Assembly: GCA_943324745.2 (NCBI GenBank)
Contig: CALPMT020000003.1
Location: forward strand, 67,001-131,000
Source: Chitinophaga pinensis
Lineage (GTDB): Bacteria > Bacteroidota > Bacteroidia > Flavobacteriales_D > Crocinitomicaceae
DNA length: 64,000 nt
Direction: 5' to 3'
How positions within the stretch are numbered: the stretch's first letter is position 1; every line of letters starts with the position of its first letter. This document shows, one piece after another, positions 9,420 through 17,781 of the stretch. The notes beneath the pieces are model-generated. The model did not search any database and was not told the DNA's origin. It saw nothing but the letters and a program-made list of their open reading frames with translations. Made by a program: the position numbers and the translations under genes.

Positions 9420-11423
9420 TTAATAATTATCTAATGCAATAGCAGCTTCTAAGAAACGTTGTTTAGGTAAGAAATTATGCTCTAAATCAGCTGCAAATGG
9501 TATCGGAGTATCCAAAGAAGCAATCCGTTTTACTGGAGCATCTAACTGAGAGAAACAATTTTCATTGATTAAAGCTACAAGCTCACCTCCTATTCCACCA
9601 GTCATACAATCTTCATGTAATACGATTACTTTACCTGTCTTACGAACAGAAGCATAAATCGCATCTGTATCTAAAGGTGCTAAAGAACGTAAATCAACAA
9701 TGTCCATATCTAATGATGGATGTGCATCTGCAACTTCTAATGCCCAATGTACGCCCATTCCATATGTAATTACTGAAATATTTTCTCCCGAACGAACAGT
9801 TCTTGCTTTTCCTATTTCAAACGTGAAATATTCATCTGATACTTCTCCTTTAATACTTCTATATAAGTTTTTATGTTCAAAATATAACACTGGATTTGGA
9901 TCTTCAATTGCAGCAGCTAATAAGCCTTTTGCATCTTCCGGAAATGCAGGATATACAATTTTCAATCCTGGAGTATGGAAAAACCAAGCTTCGTTAGATT
10001 GAGAATGAAAAGGTCCTGCTGCAGAACCTGCGCCAGTAGGCATACGTACAACTACATCTGCATTTTGCCCCCATCTCCAGTGTGATTTCGCTAAATTATT
10101 TACAATCTGATTAAATCCACACGTAACGAAATCTGCAAATTGCATTTCCACAATCGACTTCATTCCTGCAATAGATAATCCTAAACCTGCTCCAACAATC
10201 GCTGATTCACAAATTGGTGTATTTCTAATTCTATCTTTCCCAAACTCTTCTACAAATCCTTCAGTAATCTTAAACGCACCTCCGTATTCAGCAATGTCCT
10301 GTCCCATAATAACTAATTCAGGAAATTTATTTAATGACTGACGTAAACCATCAGAAATCGCGTCAATAAAACGTTTTTCTGATTTAGGTGAAGATGGGTT
10401 TAAAGTGTCTACAGTTTGAAAAGGAGCATACAAATCATCAAATTCAGACTGCGTATTTGGAACAATTTTTTCTTCAGCAAAAGCAATATCTAAACCTGTT
10501 TGGATTTCTTGCTTTATCTCGTCTCGAATTGCTGTAATATCACTTTCAGTCAATATGCCTTCTTCTCTTAAAAACAACTCATAATTAGCAACAGGACATT
10601 TTTTCGCCCATTTATCTTGAATACCATCTGGGTAATATTTTGTACCAGAAGATTCTTCATGTCCACGCATACGGAAAGTCATACATTCCAATAAAAACGG
10701 ACGTGGTTTTTTACGAATTGAAGCCGCAATCTTACGAACAGTTGTTACTACTTCTAAGATGTTATTTCCATCTACCTGAAAAGCATCCATACCATATCCT
10801 ATCCCTTTATCGATAAATTGTTTACACTTGAATTGTTCTACACTTGGTGTAGATAATCCCCAGGCGTTATTTTCAACCACAAAAATCACTGGTAAATCCC
10901 AAACTGAAGCAACATTTAATGCCTCATGAAAATCTCCTTCACTCGCTCCTCCATCACCAGTATATACGATTGTCGCTTTTCCTTCATTTCTTAAATTAGA
11001 TGCTAAAGCAACTCCATCTGCTAATGCTAATTGTGGTCCTAAATGCGAGATCATACCAACCACCTTATGCTCTTTCGATCCAAAATGAAACGAACGATCT
11101 CGTCCTTTTGTAAAACCAGACATTTTCCCTTGAAATTGAGCAAATAATCGATTTAAAGGAATATCTCTAGAAGTAAACACACCTAAATTACGATGCATCG
11201 GAAACATAAATTCATTTTTATCCATCCCAAGAGTAGTTCCTACAGAAATGGCTTCTTGACCCCAACCTGAAAACCATTTAGAAATCTTACCTTGACGAAG
11301 TAAAATCAACATTTTTTCTTCAATCATTCGAGGTTTAACCAATGCTTTGTATATCGATCTCAATTCAGCATCTTCAAAACCAGTACGGTCATAGGATATC
11401 GTGCGTTTTTCTAATGTTTCCAT
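9420..11423 (-). CDS. 2-oxoacid dehydrogenase E1 component, fused alpha and beta subunits
   Basis: 667 residues. This thiamine-diphosphate enzyme decarboxylates a 2-oxoacid (branched-chain or pyruvate; the substrate cannot be decided from sequence) and acylates the lipoyl group of E2. The alpha-type half (~1-320) carries the ThDP/Mg motif GDGGASEGDFHEALN ending in VVENN near residues 158-187, and the phosphorylation-loop-like region RMRGHEESSGTKYYPDG. The beta-type half (~340-667) begins at EKRFIDAISDGL and includes NTPICESAIVGAGLGLSIAG and VLYFEHKNLYR. In most bacteria the halves are separate genes; the single-chain fusion is common in Bacteroidota. The likely E2 (16272) and E3 (43750) partners are elsewhere in the window. 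It follows glutamate dehydrogenase on the same strand but a terminator at 11452-11485 separates them, so it is probably transcribed independently. Confidence 0.92.
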   Translation of the reverse strand: METLEKRTISYDRTGFEDAELRSIYKALVKPRMIEEKMLILLRQGKISKWFSGWGQEAISVGTTLGMDKNEFMFPMHRNLGVFTSRDIPLNRLFAQFQGKMSGFTKGRDRSFHFGSKEHKVVGMISHLGPQLALADGVALASNLRNEGKATIVYTGDGGASEGDFHEALNVASVWDLPVIFVVENNAWGLSTPSVEQFKCKQFIDKGIGYGMDAFQVDGNNILEVVTTVRKIAASIRKKPRPFLLECMTFRMRGHEESSGTKYYPDGIQDKWAKKCPVANYELFLREEGILTESDITAIRDEIKQEIQTGLDIAFAEEKIVPNTQSEFDDLYAPFQTVDTLNPSSPKSEKRFIDAISDGLRQSLNKFPELVIMGQDIAEYGGAFKITEGFVEEFGKDRIRNTPICESAIVGAGLGLSIAGMKSIVEMQFADFVTCGFNQIVNNLAKSHWRWGQNADVVVRMPTGAGSAAGPFHSQSNEAWFFHTPGLKIVYPAFPEDAKGLLAAAIEDPNPVLYFEHKNLYRSIKGEVSDEYFTFEIGKARTVRSGENISVITYGMGVHWALEVADAHPSLDMDIVDLRSLAPLDTDAIYASVRKTGKVIVLHEDCMTGGIGGELVALINENCFSQLDAPVKRIASLDTPIPFAADLEHNFLPKQRFLEAAIALDNY

Positions 11424-11451
11424 GTAAAAATATTTGGTGAGGTAAATTTAA

Positions 11452-11485
11452 TAAAAAAAACCGGCCCTAAAAAGGAACCGGTTTC
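11452..11485 (-). terminator. Intrinsic terminator of glutamate dehydrogenase gene
   Basis: Inverted repeat AAACCGG (11458-11464) / CCGGTTT (11478-11484) with a partly paired inner CCT/AGG. On the minus strand it is followed by a run of Ts just downstream of the glutamate dehydrogenase stop. Confidence 0.8.
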
Positions 11486-11508
11486 TAACTTTATTATTTT
11501 ATATTCGA

Positions 11509-12864
11509 TTATACCAAACCTTGGTCAATCATAGAATCAGCAACTTTTACGAAACCTGCAATGTTTGCACCTTTCACATAGTCTACATTTCCAGTCGCAT
11601 CTTTACCATATTTCACACAAGCTTCGTGGATAGAAACCATAATGCTATGTAATTTAGCATCTACCTCTTCAGCTGTCCAATTGTAACGTAAAGAGTTTTG
11701 AGACATTTCTAATCCAGATGTAGCAACACCACCAGCGTTAGACGCTTTACCTGGAGAGAAAAGAATTTTTGCATCTTGAAAAACTGTGATTGCTTCTGGT
11801 GTAGAAGGCATGTTCGCTCCTTCAGCAACACAAATACATCCGTTAGCCACTAATACTTTTGCTTCGTCGCCGCTAACTTCATTTTGAGTAGCACAAGGAA
11901 GAGCGATATCTACTTTAACTTCCCAAGGACGTTTACCAGCAACAAATTTCGCAGTTGGATATTTAGTAACGTACTCAGAAATACGACCTCTTTTTACATT
12001 TTTCAATTCCATTACGAACGCTAATTTCTCAGCATCGATACCAGCTTCATCATATATATACCCTTCAGAATCAGAGAAAGTAACAACTTTACCTCCTAAT
12101 TGTGTCGCTTTTTCACACGCATATTGAGCAACGTTACCAGAACCAGAAACCGCAACTGTTTTACCAGTAAAACTATTCCCTTTCGTAGCTAACATTTCTT
12201 TTGCAAAATAAACTGTACCGTAACCTGTAGCTTCTGGACGAATCAATGATCCACCCCAGTTGATTCCTTTACCAGTAAGCACACCTACGAACTCATTACG
12301 AATTCTTTTGTATTGTCCAAACATGTATCCAATTTCACGACCACCAACACCGATATCACCTGCAGGTACATCTGTATTAGCTCCAATATGTTTACATAAT
12401 TCAGTCATAAAAGATTGACAAAAACGCATAACTTCGTTATCAGACTTTCCTTTAGGATCAAAATCAGAACCACCTTTACCACCTCCCATAGGAAGTGTAG
12501 TTAAAGAATTTTTGAATACTTGTTCGAAACCTAAAAATTTTAAAATAGATAAGTTAACAGAAGGGTGGAAACGTAAACCACCTTTGTATGGTCCGATTGC
12601 AGAGTTAAATTCTACACGGTACCCTCTATTTACTTGGATTTCTCCTTTATCATCCAACCATGGAACACGGAACATAATCGTTCTTTCTGGTTCCACCATA
12701 CGATCTAAAATCTTATTAGTCTTGTACTTAGGATTCTCTTCCATGAAAGGGATAACTGCTTCAGCAACTTCATGAACTGCTTGTAAAAATTCTTTTTCGT
12801 GACCGTTTGTAGCTTTTACTTTGTCCATAAAAGCATCAATCTGTGCTTGGTGATTGTTTGACAT
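11509..12864 (-). CDS. gdhA: Glutamate dehydrogenase (NADP-type)
   Basis: 451 residues, the usual length for bacterial hexameric GdhA. It interconverts 2-oxoglutarate plus ammonia and glutamate, linking nitrogen assimilation to the TCA cycle. Seen: glutamate-binding region with the catalytic-lysine motif [17 protein letters not shown] (~120-140), [19 protein letters not shown] with the catalytic aspartate, and a Rossmann dinucleotide motif [17 protein letters not shown] (~235-250). NADP preference is inferred from the overall similarity to the GdhA class and was not tested. The start ATG is supported by a TAnnTTTG promoter element 28 bases upstream. The gene has its own terminator. Confidence 0.96.
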   Translation of the reverse strand: MSNNHQAQIDAFMDKVKATNGHEKEFLQAVHEVAEAVIPFMEENPKYKTNKILDRMVEPERTIMFRVPWLDDKGEIQVNRGYRVEFNSAIGPYKGGLRFHPSVNLSILKFLGFEQVFKNSLTTLPMGGGKGGSDFDPKGKSDNEVMRFCQSFMTELCKHIGANTDVPAGDIGVGGREIGYMFGQYKRIRNEFVGVLTGKGINWGGSLIRPEATGYGTVYFAKEMLATKGNSFTGKTVAVSGSGNVAQYACEKATQLGGKVVTFSDSEGYIYDEAGIDAEKLAFVMELKNVKRGRISEYVTKYPTAKFVAGKRPWEVKVDIALPCATQNEVSGDEAKVLVANGCICVAEGANMPSTPEAITVFQDAKILFSPGKASNAGGVATSGLEMSQNSLRYNWTAEEVDAKLHSIMVSIHEACVKYGKDATGNVDYVKGANIAGFVKVADSMIDQGLV

Positions 12865-12891
12865 TATAACTAAATTTAATTATTTCTTAGA

Positions 12892-12899
12892 CAAATGTA
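12892..12899 (-). promoter_or_regulatory. Bacteroidota -7 promoter element for gdhA
   Basis: On the minus strand the sequence reads TACATTTG, a full match to TAnnTTTG, 28 bases upstream of the gdhA ATG. No clear TTTG -33 element is seen at 17-20 bp, so the call rests on the -7 box and its position. Confidence 0.45.
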
Positions 12900-12952
12900 T
12901 ATATTTTTAATATACGCATAATAAAAGATTTTGAAAAAAAACCAGTTGATTA

Positions 12953-13519
12953 TTAACAAAACTTTGTGATAAAATTCAATATCATTTCTTTGCCATTTGG
13001 AGTCAAAATAGATTCAGGATGAAATTGCACACCAACTATTGGTAAAGACGTATGTTCTAAAGCCATCAACACCTTGTTTTCAGAGGTAGCAGTAACATTT
13101 AAACATTTTACAGTAGCAAGATCTATCGCCCAACTATGGTATAATCCAACTTCAAATTCTTCATTTAGATTGGTGAATAACTTATTAGGATAAACCTGCT
13201 TGCATTTTTCTGAAATCCCGTGCTTTACTTCTTGTTGATTATATAACCTACCTCCAAAAAATTCAGCTAATGCCTGCATACCAAGACAGACCCCTAAAAT
13301 TGGTTTTGATTGATGGTACTTATTTATAACACCCATTAAATTACCTGCATCTTTTGGTAAACCTGGACCTGGTGACAATACTAAAGCTGTATATTTCTCA
13401 ATATCTTGCAAATCGATTTGATCATTACGTACAACTTCAACATTGCAATTTAACTCTTCCAAATAATGAACGAGATTATAGGTGAATGAATCGTAGTTGT
13501 CTATGATTAAAATATCCAT
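12953..13519 (-). CDS. pabA: Glutamine amidotransferase subunit of anthranilate/aminodeoxychorismate synthase
   Basis: 188 residues, full length for a stand-alone PabA/TrpG. It hydrolyses glutamine and passes ammonia to the chorismate-binding subunit, for folate (PabB) or tryptophan (TrpE) synthesis. The class I amidotransferase triad is intact: Cys78 in GVCLGMQ, His167 and Glu169 in QFHPES. The oxyanion motif SPGPGLP (~49-55) is also present. No trpE, pabB or other trp gene is adjacent, so the pathway cannot be decided from context; the subunit may serve both pathways, as it does in some bacteria. The upstream region (13520-13700) holds AGAC-type repeats. Confidence 0.93.
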   Translation of the reverse strand: MDILIIDNYDSFTYNLVHYLEELNCNVEVVRNDQIDLQDIEKYTALVLSPGPGLPKDAGNLMGVINKYHQSKPILGVCLGMQALAEFFGGRLYNQQEVKHGISEKCKQVYPNKLFTNLNEEFEVGLYHSWAIDLATVKCLNVTATSENKVLMALEHTSLPIVGVQFHPESILTPNGKEMILNFITKFC

Positions 13520-13554
13520 GATAAGTAATGTTTAGCAAAGATAATTATATGAGG

Positions 13555-13690
13555 ACAAAAAGACACTAGACAATAGACAAAAGACGTTAGAGATAATTAA
13601 TTAGGACACAAAATTCAAAAATTGAACCTATGTATTTTCTAAATTATAAAGTCTAATTTCTAGTATCTGAGGTCTAGAGTCTTTTAAAAC
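13555..13690. repeat. AGAC-rich imperfect palindrome upstream of ridA
   Basis: The first half carries several AGAC units, including the 11-mer AGACAAAAGAC at 13575-13585. The second half carries the complementary GTCT units (AAAGTCTAA, GAGGTCTAGAGTCTTTT). The arrangement is a long imperfect inverted repeat. The same 11-mer recurs at 14130, 14159 and, inverted, at 32742. Confidence 0.6.
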
Positions 13691-13742
13691 CTTTCTACTT
13701 ATTATGGAAAAGATTAACTTTAGCCTGTCAAAAAATAAAACC

Positions 13743-14120
13743 ATGAAAAAAACTTTTAGTATTCCAGGAGCACCAGCACCGATAGGGCCGTATAGTCCCG
13801 CTGTTTTAAAAAACGATACCTTATATATAAGTGGTCAAATACCAACTAATCCGGAAACTGGGAAATTGACCTTAGAATCAATAGAAGCATCTACGAAACA
13901 AATTATGGATAATATCGGATTATTGTTAAATGAAGCTGGTATGAATTTTTCAAACATTGTTAAGTGTACTATTTTCGTAACAGACTTAAATGATTTTGTT
14001 AAAGTAAATGGTGTTTATGGATCTTATTTCGAATCCATGCCTCCTGCAAGAGAGACAGTACAAGTTAGTCGACTTCCACTAGATGTTCCTATTGAGATTT
14101 CGTGTATCGCTGTTAGATGA
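13743..14120 (+). CDS. ridA: RidA family reactive-intermediate (enamine/imine) deaminase
   Basis: 125 residues from the ATG at 13743, matching the usual ~125-130 of the family; the frame extends to 13704 but the extension is not conserved-looking and contains a promoter-like TAACTTTA. RidA hydrolyses 2-aminoacrylate-type imines released by PLP enzymes. Seen: IGPYSPAV near the N terminus, SGQIPTNPETGKL, CTIFVTDLNDFVKVN, and the C-terminal signature PPARETVQVSRLPLDVPIEI, which holds the conserved arginine that binds the substrate carboxylate. The protein is cytosolic and acts as a trimer in the known family. It is flanked on both sides by AGAC-type repeats. Confidence 0.95.
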   Translation: MKKTFSIPGAPAPIGPYSPAVLKNDTLYISGQIPTNPETGKLTLESIEASTKQIMDNIGLLLNEAGMNFSNIVKCTIFVTDLNDFVKVNGVYGSYFESMPPARETVQVSRLPLDVPIEISCIAVR

Positions 14121-14172
14121 AAGTCTCAAAGACAAAAGACTTGAAGATAAAAGATATTAGACAAAAGACGTC
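14121..14172. repeat. AGAC-type intergenic repeat downstream of ridA
   Basis: Two exact copies of AGACAAAAGAC (14130-14140 and 14159-14169) lie directly after the ridA stop, with AAGTCT/AGACTT able to pair. It belongs to the same family as the repeat upstream of ridA. Confidence 0.6.
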
Positions 14173-14219
14173 AGCCTATTGTATAAATGCTATTTATTAA
14201 TTCCTAAACAACTTAAATT

Positions 14220-16178
14220 CTGAATCAAGAAATTGACATATCGATTATTATCGTAAACTACAACGTTTCTTACTTTTTAGAGCAATGTTTGGTTTCAGTT
14301 TACCGTGCATTAGAAGGTATTTCTGGAGAGGTATTTGTCGTCGATAATAATTCGATTGATGGTTCTGTGGAAATGGTTCAACAAAAATTCCCGCAAACCA
14401 TCATCATCGCAAATAAAGAAAATGTTGGTTTTTCAATTGCAAACAATCAAGGTATCAGAGTGTCAACTGGAAAATATGTTTTATTATTAAATCCAGACAC
14501 TGTTGTAAGTGAAGATACATTTAGTAAAACAATTACTTTTTTAAATCACCATTCAAACGCTGGAGGACTTGGAGTTCGAATGATTGATGGAAAAGGGAAG
14601 TTTTTACCTGAGTCAAAAAGAGGTTTACCTACTCCATCGGTTGCATTTTATAAAATATTTGGCTTATCAGCACTTTTTCCTAAATCAAAAAAAGCTGGTC
14701 GTTATCATCTAGGCTTTTTACCAGAGAATAAAATTAATAAAGTCGACATTCTTAGTGGTGCTTATATGATGATGCGGAAAGAAGCATTGGACAAAGTAGG
14801 ACTCTTGGATGAGGCTTTTTTTATGTATGGTGAAGACATTGACTTGTCCTATCGCATACAATTAGGAGGGTATGACAACTATTATTTTCCCGAAACAAAA
14901 ATCATTCATTATAAAGGAGAAAGTACGAAGAAAAGTTCCGTAAATTATGTCTTTGTATTTTATAATGCAATGATCATTTTTGCAAAAAAACATTTCTCAC
15001 AAAACAATGCAAATCTATTTTCATTCCTTATAAATCTCGCCATCTATCTAAGAGCAGGAGCAGCCTTATTGGTGCGTTTTCTCAAAAAAGCATTCCTACC
15101 CTTCGTAGATGCCAGTCTTATTATTTCAATATTATTTTTCATAACGCATTATTGGAAAACCTTAAAAGATATAACGTTTGACCAATCTATTTTAAATATA
15201 GCTTTACCTAGTTATACCTTAATCTGGATGACGAGTATCTATTTTTCTGGAGGTTATGACAAACCCTTCAAGTCAAAATCCTCCTTATATGGTACACTTG
15301 TTGGTACTATTATCATCCTTACTTTATACGCACTTCTACCTAAATCTTTTCAATTTTCTCGTTTATTTATATTATTAGGCGCTTTTATTGTTATGCTTTA
15401 TTATGTAGTATCTCGACAATTGTTATCTCGCTTTATTGGAGGGGCATTTTCTACTTCTGAAAATAAACAAAAAAACTTTGCAATTGTAGGTTCAAAACTT
15501 GAGATTGAAAGGGTAGAACAACTTTTAAAACAAAACAATCCAGGAAATCAAACCAATTATTCGATTTCAGCAAACGATGTTAAACTTGAAAATCAACTAG
15601 GCACCATTTCTCAATTGGATCAAATTGTTCACCTACACCCTATCGACGAAGTTATTTTTTGCGCCAAAGACATTAGTTCTAATGCAATCATCAATTGGAT
15701 GGTTGCATTAAACAAATACCCTATTGATTTCAAAATCGCACATCCTGACTCACTCTATTTAATAGGTAGTAACTCGACGAATACAAACGGTGAACTTTAT
15801 ACGATCGATTTATATAATATAAACACACCCTCAAACAAACGAAACAAAAGAACTTTCGACTTTTTCGTTTCACTGATTTGTATACTAGTTCTTCCGATTA
15901 CTTTTTGGCTTTATTCAAATAAGACACAATTCATAACAAACCTAGTTAACTGTTTAATCGGTAAAAAAACATGGGTAGGTTTCTCATTCCATAGCACAAG
16001 TCTTTCAATAAATTTACCCAAAATCTCTGACGGAATATTTAATCCCACATCCAATTCTCAAACAATTGAACCTATTATAGTGGATAAATTGAACATGATT
16101 TATGCTAGAGATTATTCTGTCAAAAAAGATTGGGACATTTTCAAAAAGAATTTAAGATACTTAGATCGTAAATCTTAA
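14220..16178 (+). CDS. GT2 glycosyltransferase fused to degenerate glycosylphosphotransferase-like membrane domain; non-ATG start
   Basis: About 652 residues, probably in surface-polysaccharide synthesis. The N-terminal ~235 residues are a GT2 domain: nucleotide-binding strand DISIIIVNYN, LLLNPDTVV (metal/sugar site), and the catalytic-base region MYGEDIDLSYRIQLGGY. Four or five hydrophobic segments follow (~255-400), then a Rossmann-like segment (NFAIVGSKLEIERV, ~419) and KRTFDFFVSLICILVLP (~542), as in WcaJ-type sugar-phosphate transferases. The catalytic half of that family (IKxxSxGPVFxxQ ... KFRSM) is absent. The start is unusual: an in-frame TAA ends at 14216, the next codons are ATT and CTG, and the first ATG/GTG/TTG is the TTG at 14289, which would remove the essential IIIVNYN strand. 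CTG at 14220 is therefore chosen; ATT at 14217 is the alternative. Upstream are AGAC repeats. Confidence 0.8.
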   Translation: MNQEIDISIIIVNYNVSYFLEQCLVSVYRALEGISGEVFVVDNNSIDGSVEMVQQKFPQTIIIANKENVGFSIANNQGIRVSTGKYVLLLNPDTVVSEDTFSKTITFLNHHSNAGGLGVRMIDGKGKFLPESKRGLPTPSVAFYKIFGLSALFPKSKKAGRYHLGFLPENKINKVDILSGAYMMMRKEALDKVGLLDEAFFMYGEDIDLSYRIQLGGYDNYYFPETKIIHYKGESTKKSSVNYVFVFYNAMIIFAKKHFSQNNANLFSFLINLAIYLRAGAALLVRFLKKAFLPFVDASLIISILFFITHYWKTLKDITFDQSILNIALPSYTLIWMTSIYFSGGYDKPFKSKSSLYGTLVGTIIILTLYALLPKSFQFSRLFILLGAFIVMLYYVVSRQLLSRFIGGAFSTSENKQKNFAIVGSKLEIERVEQLLKQNNPGNQTNYSISANDVKLENQLGTISQLDQIVHLHPIDEVIFCAKDISSNAIINWMVALNKYPIDFKIAHPDSLYLIGSNSTNTNGELYTIDLYNINTPSNKRNKRTFDFFVSLICILVLPITFWLYSNKTQFITNLVNCLIGKKTWVGFSFHSTSLSINLPKISDGIFNPTSNSQTIEPIIVDKLNMIYARDYSVKKDWDIFKKNLRYLDRKS

Positions 16179-16209
16179 TAAATATTTATCAACTTCAACT
16201 GGCTATTCG

Positions 16210-16239
16210 TTGTTCGTTCAGAAAAATGACTTATTTTTG
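16210..16239 (+). promoter_or_regulatory. Bacteroidota-type promoter for E2 gene
   Basis: A TTG (16210-16212) is separated by 19 bases from TATTTTTG (16232-16239), a full TAnnTTTG match, 33 bases upstream of the ATG at 16272. Confidence 0.55.
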
Positions 16240-16271
16240 CGAACGAATTAACATTGAAAATCCACTACAAC

Positions 16272-17603
16272 ATGGCACAAATGGAAATCAGACTTCCTAA
16301 GATGGGAGAAAGCGTAACAGAAGCTACAATTACAAATTGGTTGAAAAACATAGGCGATACAGTTGCTATGGACGAACCATTAGTTGAAGTAGCTACAGAC
16401 AAAGTGGATAATGAATTACCTTCAGAAGCAGAAGGGGTTTTAGTGAAAATTTTCTTCGAAAAAGATCAAGTTGCGCAAGTAGGTGACGTAATTGCTATTA
16501 TTTCAACAGATGGATCATTAACGACCGAAACTGCTACACCTAAAGTAGAAGAAATCATTCAAGAAATAGCTCCTACTATACAAAATGCTTCACCATCTTT
16601 GATTTCAGAAGTAACTTCAGGTTCAGGAAATAAATTTTATTCCCCTTTAGTTAGAAGTATTGCTGAAAAAGAAGGGATTTCAAATAACGAATTAGATACA
16701 ATTCCTGGAACTGGTCAAGAAGGACGAGTTACTAAAAAAGACATACTTGATTTTGTTGCAAATCGCGGAACTAATTCTGTTTCAATAACCGCATCGATTC
16801 AAAGCACACCAACACCAGCTATAATAACTCCTGTTGCAACACCTGCTCCTATAGCACCAGTTGCAAAAGAAGTTATTCCTTCAATTCCATCTGGTGGTGA
16901 CGAAATCATTGAAATGGACAGAATGCGTAAGTTAATCGCAGACCACATGGTTATGTCTAAACATACTTCTCCTCACGTAACTTCTTTTGTAGAGGCAGAT
17001 GTTACGAACATTGTAAAATGGAGAGAGAAAATCAAAGACGGTTTCAAGAAAAGAGAAGGCGAAAATATAACTTTTACACCTATCTTTATGGAAGCAATTG
17101 CAAAAGCAATTAAAGATTTTCCAATGATCAATGTTTCTGTGAATGGAACTCAAATCATCAAGAAAAAAGATATCAATTTAGGAATGGCTACTGCATTACC
17201 AAGCGGAAACTTAATTGTACCTGTAATTAAAAATGCTGATCGATTAAATTTAACGGGCTTAACAAAGGCAGTAAATCAATTAGCACGAAATGCACGTGAC
17301 AACAAATTGAAACCAGAAGATATTCAAGGTGGTACTTATACTGTAACAAATGTTGGTTCATTTGGAAATGTAATGGGAACACCAATCATCAACCAGCCAC
17401 AAGTTGCTATATTAGCACTTGGCGCTGTTCGTAAAATGCCTGCAGTTATCGAAACTCCAGAAGGAGATTTTATTGGAATTAGACATAAAATGTTTTTATC
17501 ACATTCCTATGACCATAGAGTTGTTGATGGCTCACTCGGAGGACAATTTGTTCGTAGAGTAGCTGATTACTTAGAAAGTTTTGACATTAATAGAGAAATC
17601 TAA
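16272..17603 (+). CDS. Dihydrolipoamide acyltransferase (E2) of a 2-oxoacid dehydrogenase complex
   Basis: 443 residues from MAQMEIRLPKMGESV; the upstream in-frame extension to 16254 lies within the promoter leader. E2 forms the core of the complex and moves acyl groups from E1 to CoA. Domains: a single lipoyl domain (1-~80) with the lipoylated Lys44 in ATDKVDNE; a proline/alanine-rich linker; a peripheral-subunit-binding domain (~123-162, SPLVRSIAEKEGI ... GRVTKKDIL); a second PA-rich linker; and the catalytic acyltransferase domain ending in SHSYDHRVVDGSLGG, which carries the His and Asp of the active site. The pattern fits branched-chain or mixed complexes of Bacteroidota; pyruvate cannot be excluded. 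The likely partner E1 is at 9420 and E3 at 43750. It has its own promoter and terminator. Confidence 0.93.
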   Translation: MAQMEIRLPKMGESVTEATITNWLKNIGDTVAMDEPLVEVATDKVDNELPSEAEGVLVKIFFEKDQVAQVGDVIAIISTDGSLTTETATPKVEEIIQEIAPTIQNASPSLISEVTSGSGNKFYSPLVRSIAEKEGISNNELDTIPGTGQEGRVTKKDILDFVANRGTNSVSITASIQSTPTPAIITPVATPAPIAPVAKEVIPSIPSGGDEIIEMDRMRKLIADHMVMSKHTSPHVTSFVEADVTNIVKWREKIKDGFKKREGENITFTPIFMEAIAKAIKDFPMINVSVNGTQIIKKKDINLGMATALPSGNLIVPVIKNADRLNLTGLTKAVNQLARNARDNKLKPEDIQGGTYTVTNVGSFGNVMGTPIINQPQVAILALGAVRKMPAVIETPEGDFIGIRHKMFLSHSYDHRVVDGSLGGQFVRRVADYLESFDINREI

Positions 17604-17624
17604 ACCCTACTTATGATTAAACCT

Positions 17625-17650
17625 AAAGCTCGATTTATCGGGCTTTTTTT
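17625..17650 (+). terminator. Intrinsic terminator after E2 gene
   Basis: Stem AAAGCTCGA / TCGGGCTTT with loop TTTA, followed by a T run. Confidence 0.88.
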
Positions 17651-17781
17651 ATTTAATTAAAGAAAAATAAAAAAATATAGTTTATATTTACTTTTTTGAA
17701 ATTGAATGAATTAAGGGCTTAATCAATTTATTACTCTCTTAAACTGTTTAATTAGTTTTAAATCAATTCAATAAGTTACTT

